Shown: piece after piece, positions 19,893-31,510 of the stretch | How positions within the stretch are numbered: position 1 is the stretch's first letter | Layout: each line of letters begins with the position of its first letter | Source of the DNA: Gautieria morchelliformis | Taxonomy: Eukaryota > Basidiomycota > Agaricomycetes > Gomphales > Gomphaceae | Direction of reading: 5' to 3' | DNA length: 64,000 nucleotides | NCBI GenBank assembly: GCA_015179125.1 | Contig: WHVA01000456.1 | Coordinates: 29,053-93,052, forward strand | Made by a program: the position numbers and the translations under genes | The notes under the pieces: model-generated | The model's database searches: none | Seen by the model: only the letters and a program-made list of their open reading frames with translations | Told to the model about the DNA's origin: nothing

Positions 19893-21064
19893 GTTATGTG
19901 AGGGAGGACAGGTAAAATGCCTCGTTGGGATGACATGTGCGTACGACGATGTCCGGGCTTGTTGTCTGTGTCCGTGTCTGTGTCATGCCGCTCGTCAGGC
20001 CTTGGTGTGCTGGCATGTTTGTCTCGGTTTGGTGGGTGGATCCGGAGGTTACATAGTGTTTATGAAATTCGATGGGAATGTGTTGTGAAAGTATCTGGAT
20101 AATGCCGTTTATGTTTGACTCTGGATCCAACCAGGTTAGCTTGTTACCAGTGTTCCAAGGGAGCTGACATGATTTACGCTGACAGCTACAACTTTTTCCA
20201 ACCTGAATTATCGCGCATGACTGCAAAAACATGCCAGGCGTCCAATACCGTTTATTCTCGCTAGGTCGAACTGTCGCAATTGTAATATCATACTAAACAA
20301 ACTGCAAACACGTCGCAGGTCACCTCAGTGGCCACAGAGCCCGGTCAGCACAGCTCTACATCACCGTCACATCAGATACATTGAATGCACAATATCCTGG
20401 TTACCGTGTCATTGTGCTCTATGTTTAAATTCGATAGTGTCTTCATATGACCGCTTCTCACGTCGTACAGGACATGCCGCCAAACTGAGAAACATCTCGT
20501 GTCCCCATATCCAGCGTCGCGATAGAATTACAACCACGTGCCAACTCTGGGCTAGACAGCTTAGATCTCTTATATCATGTCGTTTCCTCGTGTTCTCACC
20601 TTGATAAGTAACACGCTGCAGATGCGACATCTTGATACACATCAGTGAGCTGTGTCGCAGTTGGTTTTCATGTGGTGTTATGCTGACACTGCGCCCAGTG
20701 TGCCTACACGACAAGTTTATATGGACCTTGGGTTCCATTCCGCCCAGGGAAATCGGATGTAATGACCAATTCCTGGCAAGAACCCAAGCGTCAATTACTC
20801 GCCCGTGCCCATCTGATGCCATCATGCCTCCACGTTGTATTGGTAACGTTAATTCTTTTACATAGAATGTTCATTCATCAGACTACCCCCTTGTGGATTG
20901 TGTCATGCTTTGGCACTGATGTCGGATGCTGTGAATATCTGTTGACCTGGCAGCGCCCATAGCCAGAATCTCAAATATACACCTTTGCGATCTGCTACTC
21001 AATCCCCATGTCGCTATGCAAAACCTGGTCCCTCGTCTGCATCCCAGGTTTTCTTTCTTATATC

Positions 21065-22889
21065 ATGTCTCAGGCGGACGCCTCGGCTGTTATCCAGGCA
21101 CTATCAGACAGGTCCGTACTTACTACATTGAGTGGGATGCAAAACAACTTACCTGAACTAGCTTTGCGATCAACTCTGCCTTCTTCGCAGCGCTTGGTAT
21201 GTGTACATGTCCTGTCTAATTCCATGAGTTCCATACCTTGTTACACAGAATTACTCTTCTTCGACACGCTTCTCACACTGCCATCTGAGATCCGCCACAT
21301 TTGGTGCAATACCGTCAGGCTCGGCACCATTCTCTATTTAATTGCTCGTTACATGCCGTTGGTTTTGATTCTTTCTCAGATATATGGTAACTTATCTAAC
21401 ATTTCCGCTGAGGTGCATTATGTCTATGGTTCTCACATGTAACACCCCTACTGATTTGAATGAGCATCTAGTATGACTTTCATTCCTCACACAAAAGCAA
21501 CCTAGAGACTCATATATTTGGAGGAAATGTAATGCTCTTGTTCAACTTAGTGATACTTGCACTGTTCTTTCTCTCATTGGAGTACAGGGTGAGGGATCAT
21601 ACCCATATATTTTTGAAGTAGAAAGATCAACACAATTGACTTGTCTAGGCCTACTGCTAGCTCGCACCTATGCTATGTCCCTTCAGAATAAAAGGGTTTT
21701 GGGTGTTCTTGGGCTGCTTATTCTTGGGGCTATTATCACTGATGTGGTATGTCCCTGTGTAGACTTCATATAAATAGCATTAATTTATTTCATTGGATAT
21801 AGTACCACTCTGTTTTGAACAACTGCAATGTTGCTAGTTCACCACAATTTAATAGATTGGTTTTGTCAGTACTGACCAGGACTTTCTGTGTGGATTTATA
21901 CTAACAATGTCTTCAGGCGTAAGACCTAGGGGTCTGTATTTGCCTGATTTGTCTCTGAATACCTTTGACAGTGACCACCATTGGGGATGTTACTGTAATC
22001 CTTTTTGACACTGGAGTTGTGATAGTAACCATTCTGAGCTCAATTCAAACCCTGAGGCTTTGGCAGAAAGGTGATACTTGGGATAAGAAATCTCTCATTA
22101 GTCTAGTGATTTACTAAGGTGAGCATACAACATGTTGCATATATATATTGACATATCACTAATCTCATGTAAGGCTTTGTCAGATATGGGTATGGAATAT
22201 TATTCCTATGCTATTTCATATGTCTGATTCATATTCAGATTCGTACTTACCATTCCTGTAGTTGGCACTATCACATCTAAGGTCTTCTTAGTTATAAACC
22301 TGTCAAGCTTTAAGAGCTTACTCTGTCTTCTTTTACATTTCATATATTGAGGGTATGTAAGACATCGATCCTGATAATAAAAATGGCTAATTTCAGATCC
22401 TTTATGGTATAAAGCCAAGCATTGATGCCATCTTAACCCCTCTTCAGAACAGGTAATATTTTTTTCAGTGAGAAAGACCTGTGATTGTACTAACCATGCA
22501 CATACAGCTTGTCAGCAAGTATCATCTGCCGCTTTCACCTAGCTCTCAAAGAGAGAAACACTCAACTTATCAGCCCCTCATTACCCACTCTTTCATTCTC
22601 CACCTTCAAAGCAGCCAGACAAAGTGTTCACAATGCCATAGTGGCCGAATTTGGGAACCCACAGGCTTTTAGTGCTGAGACCTTGCAAAACAATGTGGCT
22701 GATCAGGAAAGCCAGCAGTCAGAAGAGGCTAGGTCAGCTGGGATAGAGTTAGAGGAGTTCCCTGGGGCAACCGGATATTCTGGAAGTGTAGAACTGGTGG
22801 GGCCTGTTGTGTCCAGTGAGTGTTTTGATCTCCATCTTGCACTGATTAGTAATAGCTCAGTAGGTTCTGGAAGAATCACAGAGGCTTAA
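21065..22889 (+). pseudogene. DUF6533-type membrane protein gene, copy 1 (probably disabled)
   Basis: Starts at MSQADASAVIQALSDRSVLT. The block to about 21,390 contains the DUF6533 signature (LLFFDTLLTLPSEIRHIW, LGTILYLIARYMPLVL). Later exons appear at about 21,655-21,745 (ARTYAMSLQNKRVLGVLGLL, ILGAIITDV before a GTATGT donor), about 21,990-22,110 (ILFDTGVVIVTILSSIQTLR) and 22,509-22,889 (MSASIICRFHLALKERNTQL to the end). These are hydrophobic, membrane-spanning stretches typical of this basidiomycete family, whose function is unknown. In the third block CAA of the sibling copy is TAA here (VIY*), and another indel disturbs its 5' side. The 3' end faces the peroxidase gene. Confidence 0.75.
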
Positions 22890-23486
22890 GGATAGCATGC
22901 AAGCTAATGGATCATAGCTGCAATTCCAATGCAAACCCCACAGCAATCAAGATGCAGTGACTTACATTAAATTAACCATCCTGTTCTCGAGTGTGGCAGA
23001 TGGTGGTATCGCAACTGTATCCAATGTCCCTTCCAGGACATTTCCCCGAGTAGTAGGGTCATCAGTGTGCGTTTGTTTCATACCAGTGTACACAGGTTGA
23101 ACTACCATTCATAACATCTCCCATGGCTCTGGATATTACTTGTTTATTCATCAGCGGAATGGATGTCGCCAAAGACAACATTCAAAATGTGCTTGGACAA
23201 CCATGGCCATTCCATGACACAAGTTCCGCACAATCGACCCGGCATCCCCGAATACACTATCCTCAAGGCTCCTACCGTACCTGACACGCTACATATCGAG
23301 CACACTCTCTGCGCCAAACTGGTGTTACTGTGGATGACAAACTGGCTTACAGTAGGGTTGTCGATCTGAATTGAGAGCGGAATGGAGGAATCGGCGGGAT
23401 AAGTTTACTAATATATTTGGTGAACTGGTCCGCTTTGTTGGAAGAAAAGTGGTGAAATTTGACAAGAGCCTATACTTGGTGAATGA

Positions 23487-24887
23487 CTAACGGCCCAACA
23501 GGAAGACCTGTGTACAGTTACGCATCGCAGCGATGGTAAAAAAAAGTCAAGGTTGGTGTTCTTCGCTGTGTGCATGTCCCCGATCGCATTGGGGTACAGC
23601 GCCCGCATGGCATTGTTGATGAAGTTGGTGTATAGCAGGCAGAATTGGCCTAGCTTGGCCAACGCAGGATCGGGGACATAATTTCCAATGCCATGGTTTG
23701 CTCCAGGCTCGAAAGAGTGGGTTGTGAATATTGGGTCGACATTGACATCTCCTAGTGATATTGAGCGGTTGGCACGGAAGAAGCTATCGGGATAATGGCT
23801 GTTCTGGAAGAAGCTGCATGCTGTGGTCACGTCGAGCTGCATATCTGAGACACGACCATCCATGAAGAAAACCAGTGGGAAAAATGACTCATCATATGCT
23901 GTAAAGAAGCGCGGTGAAACGAACGAAAAGTTGGGGTTGGTTGCGATGGAATCCTGTATACACTGGAACCTCTATTCTCCCGCGACAGTAAGTTTGTATT
24001 TCCCGCCTCCAAAGCGTTGACTAAAGTTTGAGAACTTTGGGCATGGTGTCAGTGCGTCGGCAGGCAAAGTGGGTGGTGTGGTTTAAATATCCACTTCTTG
24101 GAACAGTGTTTCATTGAAACTGAAGTTGTCTCCAAAAAATGCATCACCTGAAGAGTTCTATCAGCCTGTGAGTATTCTACAAAAAAAGCGATTAAACTGT
24201 ACCACGAGTCATACTCGTATCACCTAGGGAAGAGGAATGAAGCGATCAGTGACACAAATCAACCAAGTAAACTAAAGGCAACGTACCTTCGAAGATTGTG
24301 TGGGGTTAAGTCCACCGACTATAGCCGGCGCAGGTGGATTCCCAGTTGAATGGGTCTTGCCCCAACTGCTCATGAGATTCGTGATAGGGTTTCCGTCGAC
24401 TAGGCACGCCGCATAGGTAAGGAAGATAGCCAGATCATTGCCTATGTTAAAGCCTTGAAATTCGTAACATCAATACTGGAAGTGCTGGCTAGGTGTGAAC
24501 TGAGAATAAGTAGGTACCTTCCTGGACCGCAGTGATTATTTGGGCAGGAGTTGCAATGCCATTGCAAGGGAGGGTCATTAGGAATATGGAAGACAAAAGG
24601 TCGTGGTGGATTGTGATCACCCCGTGAGAGGCCAGGGTGTTTAGACCGGGGCACACACTGCGTATATCTCCCCCATGCAGAGGCTGCCCAGGGTGACCCT
24701 CATCATTCACCACCTTTACCAATGTATCATTCAGAGGCCCAGGAGGTTGCTCAGGGTTACGATATTCGAGACCCGGTAGGACATGGTTGAGCTCATCCCT
24801 GGTGAGGCCAGCAAGTGACTGGTGGGCGGGAAAGGCTATAGCAGCAGCAGCTAGAGACAGAGAGAGGAGTGTCATTAAATGAAACAT
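23487..24887 (-). pseudogene. Heme-thiolate peroxidase (UPO/chloroperoxidase type), copy 1, disabled
   Basis: Met at 24,887 followed by a signal peptide (LMTLLSLSLAAAAIAFPAHQ). The heme-thiolate motif is GGDIRSVCPGLNTLASHG, with the ligand Cys kept although the usual PCP is VCP. After it stand about 13 extra residues before CNGIATPAQIITAVQEG. An intron of about 64 nt (24,454-24,517) leads to GFNIGNDLAIFLTYAACLVD and PAPAIVGGLNPTQ. Then come GDAFFGDNFSFNETLFQE, FSNFSQRFGGGKYKLTVAGE and RVSDMQLDVTTACSFFQNSH, ending CTQVFLLGR at 23,487. Defects: TAG for TAC after VAGE, a frameshift in a T-run near 23,540, and a degraded EGD region. The family uses peroxide for oxidations in secreted form. Confidence 0.85.
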
Positions 24888-24925
24888 TATTGTTTGATGC
24901 AGTGGATACAGTTCAGCCTTCACAC

Positions 24926-24942
24926 TGGCCTTTTATATGTGA
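24926..24942 (-). promoter_or_regulatory. TATA box upstream of peroxidase copy 1
   Basis: The minus strand reads CACATATAAAAGGCC about 40-50 bp before the start codon. The inverted copy has the identical CACATATAAAAGGCC at about 43,694-43,708, at the same distance from its start. Confidence 0.6.
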
Positions 24943-25714
24943 CCATGAGTCCGCAAGGGATCCATGATAGTAATGGTTCATCCGAGTAGCAGACTATGGC
25001 AGGCTTAGCATTGCCACAGGAATTTGAAAGCGGAAGATGTTTCTTGTCACTGTGCTGTAAGTGCATTTCATTGGGGGTAATCCCATCATTGGTATGTTTG
25101 CCGCAGTCCGAGTCGAAGTCGTCAAAGATTGCCATACACGATTCCGTTCTGTTCCGGGCTGGAACTAGTACTGCAATTCAGATTCATGGCCATAAGCAGT
25201 GTTGCGAATTGAAGTGCACCTCTTCATCAACCACAGCTTGCTTCTGCGGCTTTCAGATGGGTCAACTTGACGATGACATTAGGCCGTGGGATCGAGATAT
25301 AAGCAGCTAATCAAACACTTATGCTTTTACCCGTCTAGATCCCTCGGTTGGTTGCCGGCTGGTGTCCAGGACCTGAATAGTTTCCTTTCAGCAATCCTTC
25401 CTGCGAACCACCTGTCTCTCCCATCCAGCAGACTAATACTTACTTACAATCTTGATGATTACACTTCTGGGGCTCTTTTTCTTTTTGCAGACACGCTCTC
25501 GGCTTCGGGTCCCTCTCAGAATTACTAGGCCTCAGTCTGATGGTTACATAAAGGAACTGAGCTCCTCAGGATACTCATCATTAAGTCTCACTCACTGTAG
25601 AAAGAATAGGTACTAGATTCCAGGTCCACTTGCACTAGAGCTAACTACAAGTAACAAGGTTCGGAACCGACTTGTACTTATTTTTAGGCATCAAAAATTT
25701 ATTTTTACAGATCA

Positions 25715-26465
25715 CTAAGAGCCCGTTCGGCTACAGAATTGCGTGGGATCGCACAGCCAAAATGAAATGATGTCGCTTCCAGATGATCCCGGAAATCACC
25801 TGAGATTGTGTGACTGTTCGGCTGGCACAATTTTGGAAAATGCCTACTTTTGCTATTGCAAATTTCATGTGTAATTTGGAATTCTGGTTCTGACCTGAAT
25901 TCCACATTATTTCAAAAACCAAATTGCTTTCCGTCGTTACACCACACTGCCCTAGACATTGCGTCATGGCCACTCCCAGCTTGGACAAGCCCAAAAAGGA
26001 AAGTATCAATTCGGCCATCGTGCTCCTCCAAGCATGTGAGGTACTCAAGCGGAATCAGAAGGCAGCAGCGACCCTTGTTGCCTTTACTGCATTGCACTGG
26101 CAACAAAGTTCATGCACATTTAATTAGGTAGTGGTTTTTTTGTCTAAGTACCATTTTTGATAGAAAATGTTATAGCAGTGGCAAGGGCACCTGTAAGCAC
26201 CAACAAAATGGCCCTTTGGGTGGCCTGCTGGTGTTTATGGAGCCTCTCCAATGTGCCCTGTCTCGATCGAGACAGGCCATGCTTCCAAACGACGCAACAT
26301 TGACTGCGCTGTCACGTGACAGAAGTGTAGTTACTAGGAGTGTTCGGCTGGTTTCGGTGAAATTGAGCAAAATCACACAGGTGGTGGTGTTGCATTCGGC
26401 GGGCTGAAATGCAGCAAATGAAATCGCAAGACCGCACCATCCCAATTGGCATTGGATTTTCCAAT
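25715..26465. mobile_element. Small unclassified DNA element, Harbinger-like ends
   Basis: This block is present between the shared 'ACAGATCACTAA' and 'ACTGTAACAGATGTTAACAG' but absent at the corresponding place near 16,555. It begins GAGCCCGTTCGGCT after TAA, with further copies of GTTCGGCTGG(C/T) at about 25,812 and 26,342. GCCCGTTCGGC-like starts and a TAA target are typical of PIF/Harbinger derivatives. A clean right inverted repeat was not found, so the borders and class are uncertain. Short open frames inside have no recognised family. Confidence 0.4.
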
Positions 26466-26469
26466 TGTA

Positions 26470-28905
26470 AAAAAATTTTACTGTAACAGATGTTAACAGA
26501 TGTCTCGAAAGTAGTTAACACCTTTGGCCTTGGCCACGTTTGTAGCTCCAATAAGGTAGTGCCTGGAATGGCCCGGGATTAAGGTAGTGGCAGGATGTGA
26601 CCACTGTACGCCGGTGCATCATGAAGCTGTGACAGTGTTTCGGTGAATTGGTGTTTGGTGTACTAGTTGGTGTGCTCAGTATAGGAATGCAAGGATATGA
26701 ATAGCACTATGAAGCTTGACAGCCTGAGAGAGATAGAGAGATACCAGTGCAGGAATACAACACAACACACACTCTGAGTCTCCGAGTCTAACCGCACGCG
26801 CGGCACACGATACACGATACACGACTCATATGCGATCCCCGCCCCACACCCACACCCACACTCCCCGGCTCCACCCTCCCCTCTGAGTCCTGGAACAAAT
26901 ATGGGGCCGGTGCACGTGCCCATGCGCCACATCATGATTACGCTCCCGTTCGGCTCTTGCTCTGCGCCTCATACCGCCTTATAGCCATACACCCGCGCAT
27001 CCCACGCATCCTGAGCCTTCCTCTAATAAGGCCTAATGCCTCCGCACAGGAACTAAACTCGGCACCCACACACCAACCCCCGGGCGGACCCCAGGACCGA
27101 CCCCAGGACCTACGCCGGGACCGACCCCCAGACCCGTGACAGCCCGCCACGGGGGCGAGCGTGTTCTAGCTGTGGTTAGGGTTCATGTGTGCATGGGAGT
27201 GGGGAGGCGGGGACCCCGCGGCCAGGTAGGCGTGCTGCGTGCGCGTGGGCGGGGGTGGGGGCTAGGAGCACTGTGGCGCGGCGGGGGGTATGCGTTGGGC
27301 GCGGGCCCGTTCCCGTTCCCATTCCCGTGGGGCGTGCACGGGGCTTTCACGAAGACGCGCTTCGTGTCTTTGCCCGCGCGGCGGCGGCGGGTCTGGGAGG
27401 GGGGCGGCTATGGATGGGCACGGGTAAGGGTGCGGGGGCGGTGGTGTGCGTGGGCGAGGAAGGGCTTGCGGGTATAGAGTGGGAGGTAGGGCGCGTGTGT
27501 GGCACGGCGGGTGCGGGTGCTGCCGTCGTTGTTGGGGGCGAAGGCGTGTGTGTGGGGGGCTGCGGAGACGTGCGGTGTGGCGGCGGGGGCGAGACGCGCA
27601 CATGCACATGCTGGCCACCGCGCATGCGGCCCCCAGGCGACAGGCGCATCAACCTCGGCCGCGCGCTCCATCCCCATCCCCAGCCCTAGCCCCAGTCATC
27701 TTTCTCGTCCCCGTGACCCACCGCGCCAATTGCACGCACGCGCTCCCCGCCGACATGAAAGTCGCGCTCGGCCGTGCAGTTGAACTCCCGTGCCGGGGCC
27801 GTCTTGTAGAACTCCCGCCGTCTGGGGACGTCGGTGTGGTCGCGGGCGCCCGCCCACCCGCCTTTGAGCATGCGCCCGGCCCCGTCTCCACCCCAGAAGA
27901 ACGCGCCCTCCTGCACGCCGAGCCACGCGGCCGCGCTCCAGCTGCCTACTCTTCTGGAGCTCGCCCCAGGCATACGTCTCCCATGGGCAGTGCGCGTCCT
28001 CCGTGGGGAATCCCCCGGGTCGCGGTGGGCGTGTGGGTCATGGGGGAAGGAGCTGCCGTCTGGGGGACAGGGTGGGAAGAGCTTCATGAGCTCGTGGCCG
28101 GTGGGTGGGGGCGGGAAGGGTCGGCCGCGGGTGGAAGGACGGCCGAGCGGGATGTGAGGGGCGGGCGGGTGGAGCCTAGGGAGCAGCGAGTGGCGTTCGT
28201 TACGAGACACGAGGGACTGGGCAACGGGACGTAGCACCGGCTGGGTGGGGTTGTGTCTCCAGGGTCTGTGCTTGTGTGTGTGTCTGGGTCATGCTGGTGG
28301 ATGGCAAGACGTGGTGGAGAGGGCAGCGAACGCATCATGCAGGATGGACGGGATGCTTATATATGCAAAGGGAAATACCATAAATTGCGCTCGTTCCTCT
28401 TGTTGGCCTTATCTACACAGGGCACATACAAGCACACCCCACCGTCCCCGCCACTGGAAGACACCCAGGAAACATCATTATGGCAGGAGAGGGCGGTTGG
28501 GAGATATGAAGCCTGGAAGGAGAGGCTGTTAGTGTTATGTGAGGGGAGGACGGGTAAAATGCGTGGCCGGGACGAAATGTGCGTACCAGGCAAAGACGAC
28601 GATGTCCGGGCTTGTTGTCTGTGTCTGTGTCTGTGTCATGCTGCTCGTAGTTGGAGTCAGGTGTCGGTTTGCATGTTTGTCTTGCTTTGGTGGGTGGCCG
28701 AAAGCGGGCGGCTGTTACATAAGTGTTTACGAAATTCGATTGAATGTGTTGTGTATCTCGTTTATGTTTGACACTGGATCCAACCAGGTTAGCTTGTTAT
28801 CGGTGTTCCAAGGGAGCTGACATGATTCACGCCGACAGCTACAACTTTTTATTATCGCGCATGATTGCAAAAACATACCAGGCGTCCAATACCGTTTATT
28901 AGGGA
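26470..28905. repeat. Segmental duplication A, second copy
   Basis: Direct copy of the DNA at about 16,600-20,260, without the hAT element and without the solo LTR found there, so it shows both empty sites. It ends at 'CGTCCAATACCGTTTATTA' (28,905), where the Harbinger region begins. From 26,470 to 27,000 I see no gene. Confidence 0.8.
27686..28237 (-). CDS. GC-rich ORF of unknown function, copy 2
   Basis: A 183-codon open frame sharing QSLVSRNERHSLLPRLHPP with the ORF at 17,281-18,234. It then reads SSRRVGSWSAAAWLGVQEGA, GDGAGRMLKGGWAGARDHTD and REFNCTAERDFHVGGE, parts of which are conserved in another frame of copy 1. Further downstream (about 27,050-27,380, minus strand) a second frame keeps RSVFVKAP, GPAPNAYP and WVPSLVPVRR. 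Conservation between duplicates of this age does not prove coding. Family not recognised. Confidence 0.3.
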   Translation of the reverse strand: MLRPVAQSLVSRNERHSLLPRLHPPAPHIPLGRPSTRGRPFPPPPTGHELMKLFPPCPPDGSSFPHDPHAHRDPGDSPRRTRTAHGRRMPGASSRRVGSWSAAAWLGVQEGAFFWGGDGAGRMLKGGWAGARDHTDVPRRREFYKTAPAREFNCTAERDFHVGGERVRAIGAVGHGDEKDDWG

Positions 28906-29152
28906 TGCTCAATTCTTAGTTCGGTTCGTTTTTTTCGTCTCGTCATGCGTCAAAATTTTCGAGTCCGACCGTAACCGAGCCAAAACAGCATGTTTTGCTT
29001 CCGCCGGAAACCGAACTGGACGAGCTGGTCCTGGGGCAGTTCGTCCAGTTCGTTTTGCTGCGGAAGCAAAACGACACCCTCGGCTGCCCGGCCACGTGAA
29101 TTACTTAATAATATAAACTAATAATTATTGACTCTCAGCTGACTGCGCCTGC

Positions 29153-30652
29153 ATGAGCAAGAAGGATTACCAGGATGTCCTCCTGGCCACGGGAGCTCAA
29201 CTGCAGATTCTCGGTATGCAGGAGAGCTTAGAAGATGAAGGAGATCTAGATAATCATGAGATGGATGACAATCATGAAGGAGCTGTGCTTGAGAGCATTG
29301 GCACAGGAATAATTGGTATCACTCACAGCCTTTCAGGCAATGGTTCGCGAGGGGGAGAGGGGGCTTATGATGTTATACCCAAATCAAAGGGTTTTTTTAT
29401 CACTTCCTTGCATTGGCCAGACAGATGGTTCCGGTCCATGTACCGGTGAGATTTCATTTGCATGCCAAACTCGTTAATATGCTTAATTATGCAATGGGGA
29501 ATGACATAGGCTCAGTCATGGAACTTTCACATCCCTCTGTCATATGCTCCAGCCCCTACCTATTTTTCAATCAACTGGGAGGCGACCACAGTGGCCAGCT
29601 GCATTTCAACTCGCTTGCTTCCTCACTAGGTACAGTACCAGAGGTTCGGACTCTCTCAGGGTGGCACAGCAGCTTGCCATTGGCCATGGTACTGTTTTTC
29701 TATACTGCCGTCGTATCACCCATGCACTTCGGTATTTAGGCCAGAAACATTTAGTCTGGTCAGATGAGGAGCGCAAAAAGGTGGTTCAGGATTGCTTTGA
29801 GGCACAGTTGGGCTTCAGGGCTGTTGGAGCATGTGATGGCTCACTTATTAGGATTACTGAAGACCCACATGAGAGCCAGGGTGTGTACCGGTGTCGTAAA
29901 AAATTCCCAGCGGTACGTGATTACTTTGGAAGAGATACAGACAGCTGATGTCAATTTCAGATAAATGTACAGGCTACTATTGATTATGAGAAAAGGTTTA
30001 CATCCTATGCTATGGGTTGGCCAGGGTCTGTGCCGGATGTATCTGTTTTCAAGGCATCATATATTTGGAATAACCGTGCAGCGCACTTCAAGCCAGGCGA
30101 GTATCTACTAGCTGACAAAGGTATGAACAAATTGGTCACAGAGTACCAAAGTGTCTTCATATCAGTACATTCAGATTACCTGTCATCACCTTACCTCGTT
30201 CGACCATTTAATGAACCAGAGATTCGGAGATGTACTTCGATAGAGAAGCAACGGCAGCGTGACTTCAACAAACGGCTCTCTCATGTTCGCATATAGAACA
30301 TGCATTCGGAATGCTCAAGGGCCAATTTCCTGCGCTCAAAGACATGGGGGGCGCTACGAATATTCAGGAGATATATCAAGCCGTTGAGGCACTGATGGTC
30401 ATGCATAATTTATGCATTGACATGAATGACCATCCGGAGGATATAATGGACTATGATCCTACCGATGATACAGAGTCTCAAAATGACGGGGAGGAATCAG
30501 ATGTTGACATAGGCATTCCGGTGTTTGGTCAGGCCATTCTACAACGAGTCCAGGTACCTGGGAGAGAGTCCGATGCATGGCTGCGTGCCCATGGTTTACA
30601 AAAGCGACAGCAGCTTCTAGGTCATCTCTGCCCTCGAGACGAATACAGCTAA
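29153..30652 (+). pseudogene. PIF/Harbinger transposase (three exons, one frameshift)
   Basis: Exon 1 is 29,153-29,445, intron 29,446-29,509, exon 2 29,510-29,912, intron 29,913-29,960, exon 3 from 29,961. Splicing restores one frame: LSHGTFTSLCHMLQPLPIFQ, RRPQWPAAFQLACFLTRYS, a DNA-binding-like SDSLRVAQQLAIGHGTVFLY, then the DDE_Tnp_4 core with Asp in GACDGSLIRI (about residue 207), Asp in GWPGSVPDVSVF (about 258) and YLLADKGM (about 284). At about 30,294 a one-base shift breaks HVRI|EHAFGMLKGQFP, the C-terminal Glu-containing block. The frame then continues to 30,652 with an acidic tail. Only this frameshift is obvious, so the copy is young or recently mobilised. Confidence 0.85.
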
Positions 30653-30670
30653 CATGATTCAATTAGCTAC

Positions 30671-31510
30671 TTAATCCATGAGTTCTTGTAATATACTGTT
30701 TTTGGCAGCTGCCTTGATTTCCTCATCTTCATGGTGCAGTAGCGTTTGAGCCAACATCACCTTGAATTTTTTCTCCTCCAACACCTTGCGCTCCCGAGCC
30801 TCCTCTGCCTCCTGAACCTCTCGCTGCTGTGCAATCTCCATATGTGCCTCACGACTTCTAGCCTCACGTTCCTGAAGGTCCCGTTGAATATCCTGTGAGG
30901 TGGATTCTCGGTCCTCCCTTTTTACAAGCAGATCCAGATGCAGTTGGTCTGCACTAGTGCGGGACTTTAAGTAAGAAGCGCTATTTGTAAAATGATCAGT
31001 AGCATCGGCACTCAGACTGTGGCGTGCCCGTGCAGCGGGCCTTGCTGTGAGGTATTTCTTCATAGACCCATCATCCGAGTCAGGATCAGAGACTTCGACA
31101 TGAGAGGATGAACGAGAATGCAACGGAGAGAGCGGGCCACCTGAGTGACAGACCTTGTCCTGACGCAAATTGGGCTTTTCACTCATCCTTTGTAATCAGG
31201 TTATCTTGAGAATAGCTACTCACCTACAGGCACTATAATACTCACCTGTTGTTAAAGAGCTCATACCAACCTTTTCTCTCCCAGTCCTGGACAATTTGCA
31301 CGCTTAAATTCCCAACTGCGTGACCAGCCACGTGGGCTCCGTCCAGTCTCCTTTTAAGTACCCTATTATCGCTAGGATCTGGGTCCCCATCATCGTCGTC
31401 TCCATCACCTCCACCATTCCCAGTATAACCATCAAATGCCAGTATATATTTATAAGTTTTGAGGAGCCGCTCCTAGCGGCCTTTGATCGCACTGGGGGCT
31501 CGGAATCCAA
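30671..31510 (-). CDS. PIF/Harbinger accessory (Myb/SANT-like) protein gene
   Basis: The last exon is an uninterrupted 171-codon frame (30,671-31,186): a Ser-rich part (HSRSSSHVEVSDPDSDDGSM), then a long charged coiled coil (REARSREAHMEIAQQREVQE, RERKVLEEKKFKVM) to the stop. Upstream on the minus strand (about 31,255-31,440) a frame reads LKRRLDGAHVAGHAVGNLS and VQDWERKGWYELFNNR, resembling the second ORF of Harbinger elements. It would need splicing across about 31,190-31,255, where donor-like GTGAGTA (about 31,220) occurs. In the family this protein helps carry the transposase to the nucleus and to DNA. Exon limits are inferred. Confidence 0.6.

Larger units (their letters stand above)
16520..20290. 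repeat. Segmental duplication A (direct partner at about 25.67-28.9 kb)
   Basis: The stretch aligns in direct orientation with 25,675-28,905: the shared 'AAAAATTTATTTT(T)ACAGA' start, 'ACTGTAACAGATGTTAACAGATGTCTCG', the GC-rich ORF region, and the tail 'AAAACAT(G/A)CCAGGCGTCCAATACCGTTTATT'. This copy is longer because of a hAT derivative (18,250-19,350) and a solo LTR (19,647-19,892), both absent from the partner. From 16,560 to 17,236 I see no gene. Confidence 0.8.
19985..25545. repeat. Segmental duplication B (inverted partner at 41,265-48,730)
   Basis: About 5.5 kb that recurs in inverted orientation. Matching landmarks are the upstream block (GGATCCAACCAGGTTAGCTTG), the DUF6533 gene, the peroxidase gene and the far end 'CCCTCTCAGAATTACTAGG'. 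The partner carries an extra 1.8-kb transposon. From 20,290 to 21,064 and from 22,890 to 23,486 I see no gene. Confidence 0.88.

Noticed and set aside
21197-21248. A 52-nt intron (GTATGT...ACAG) in the first block of DUF6533 copy 1
   Set aside because: Removing it would shift the reading frame before the DUF6533 motif, whereas reading through stays open in both copies.
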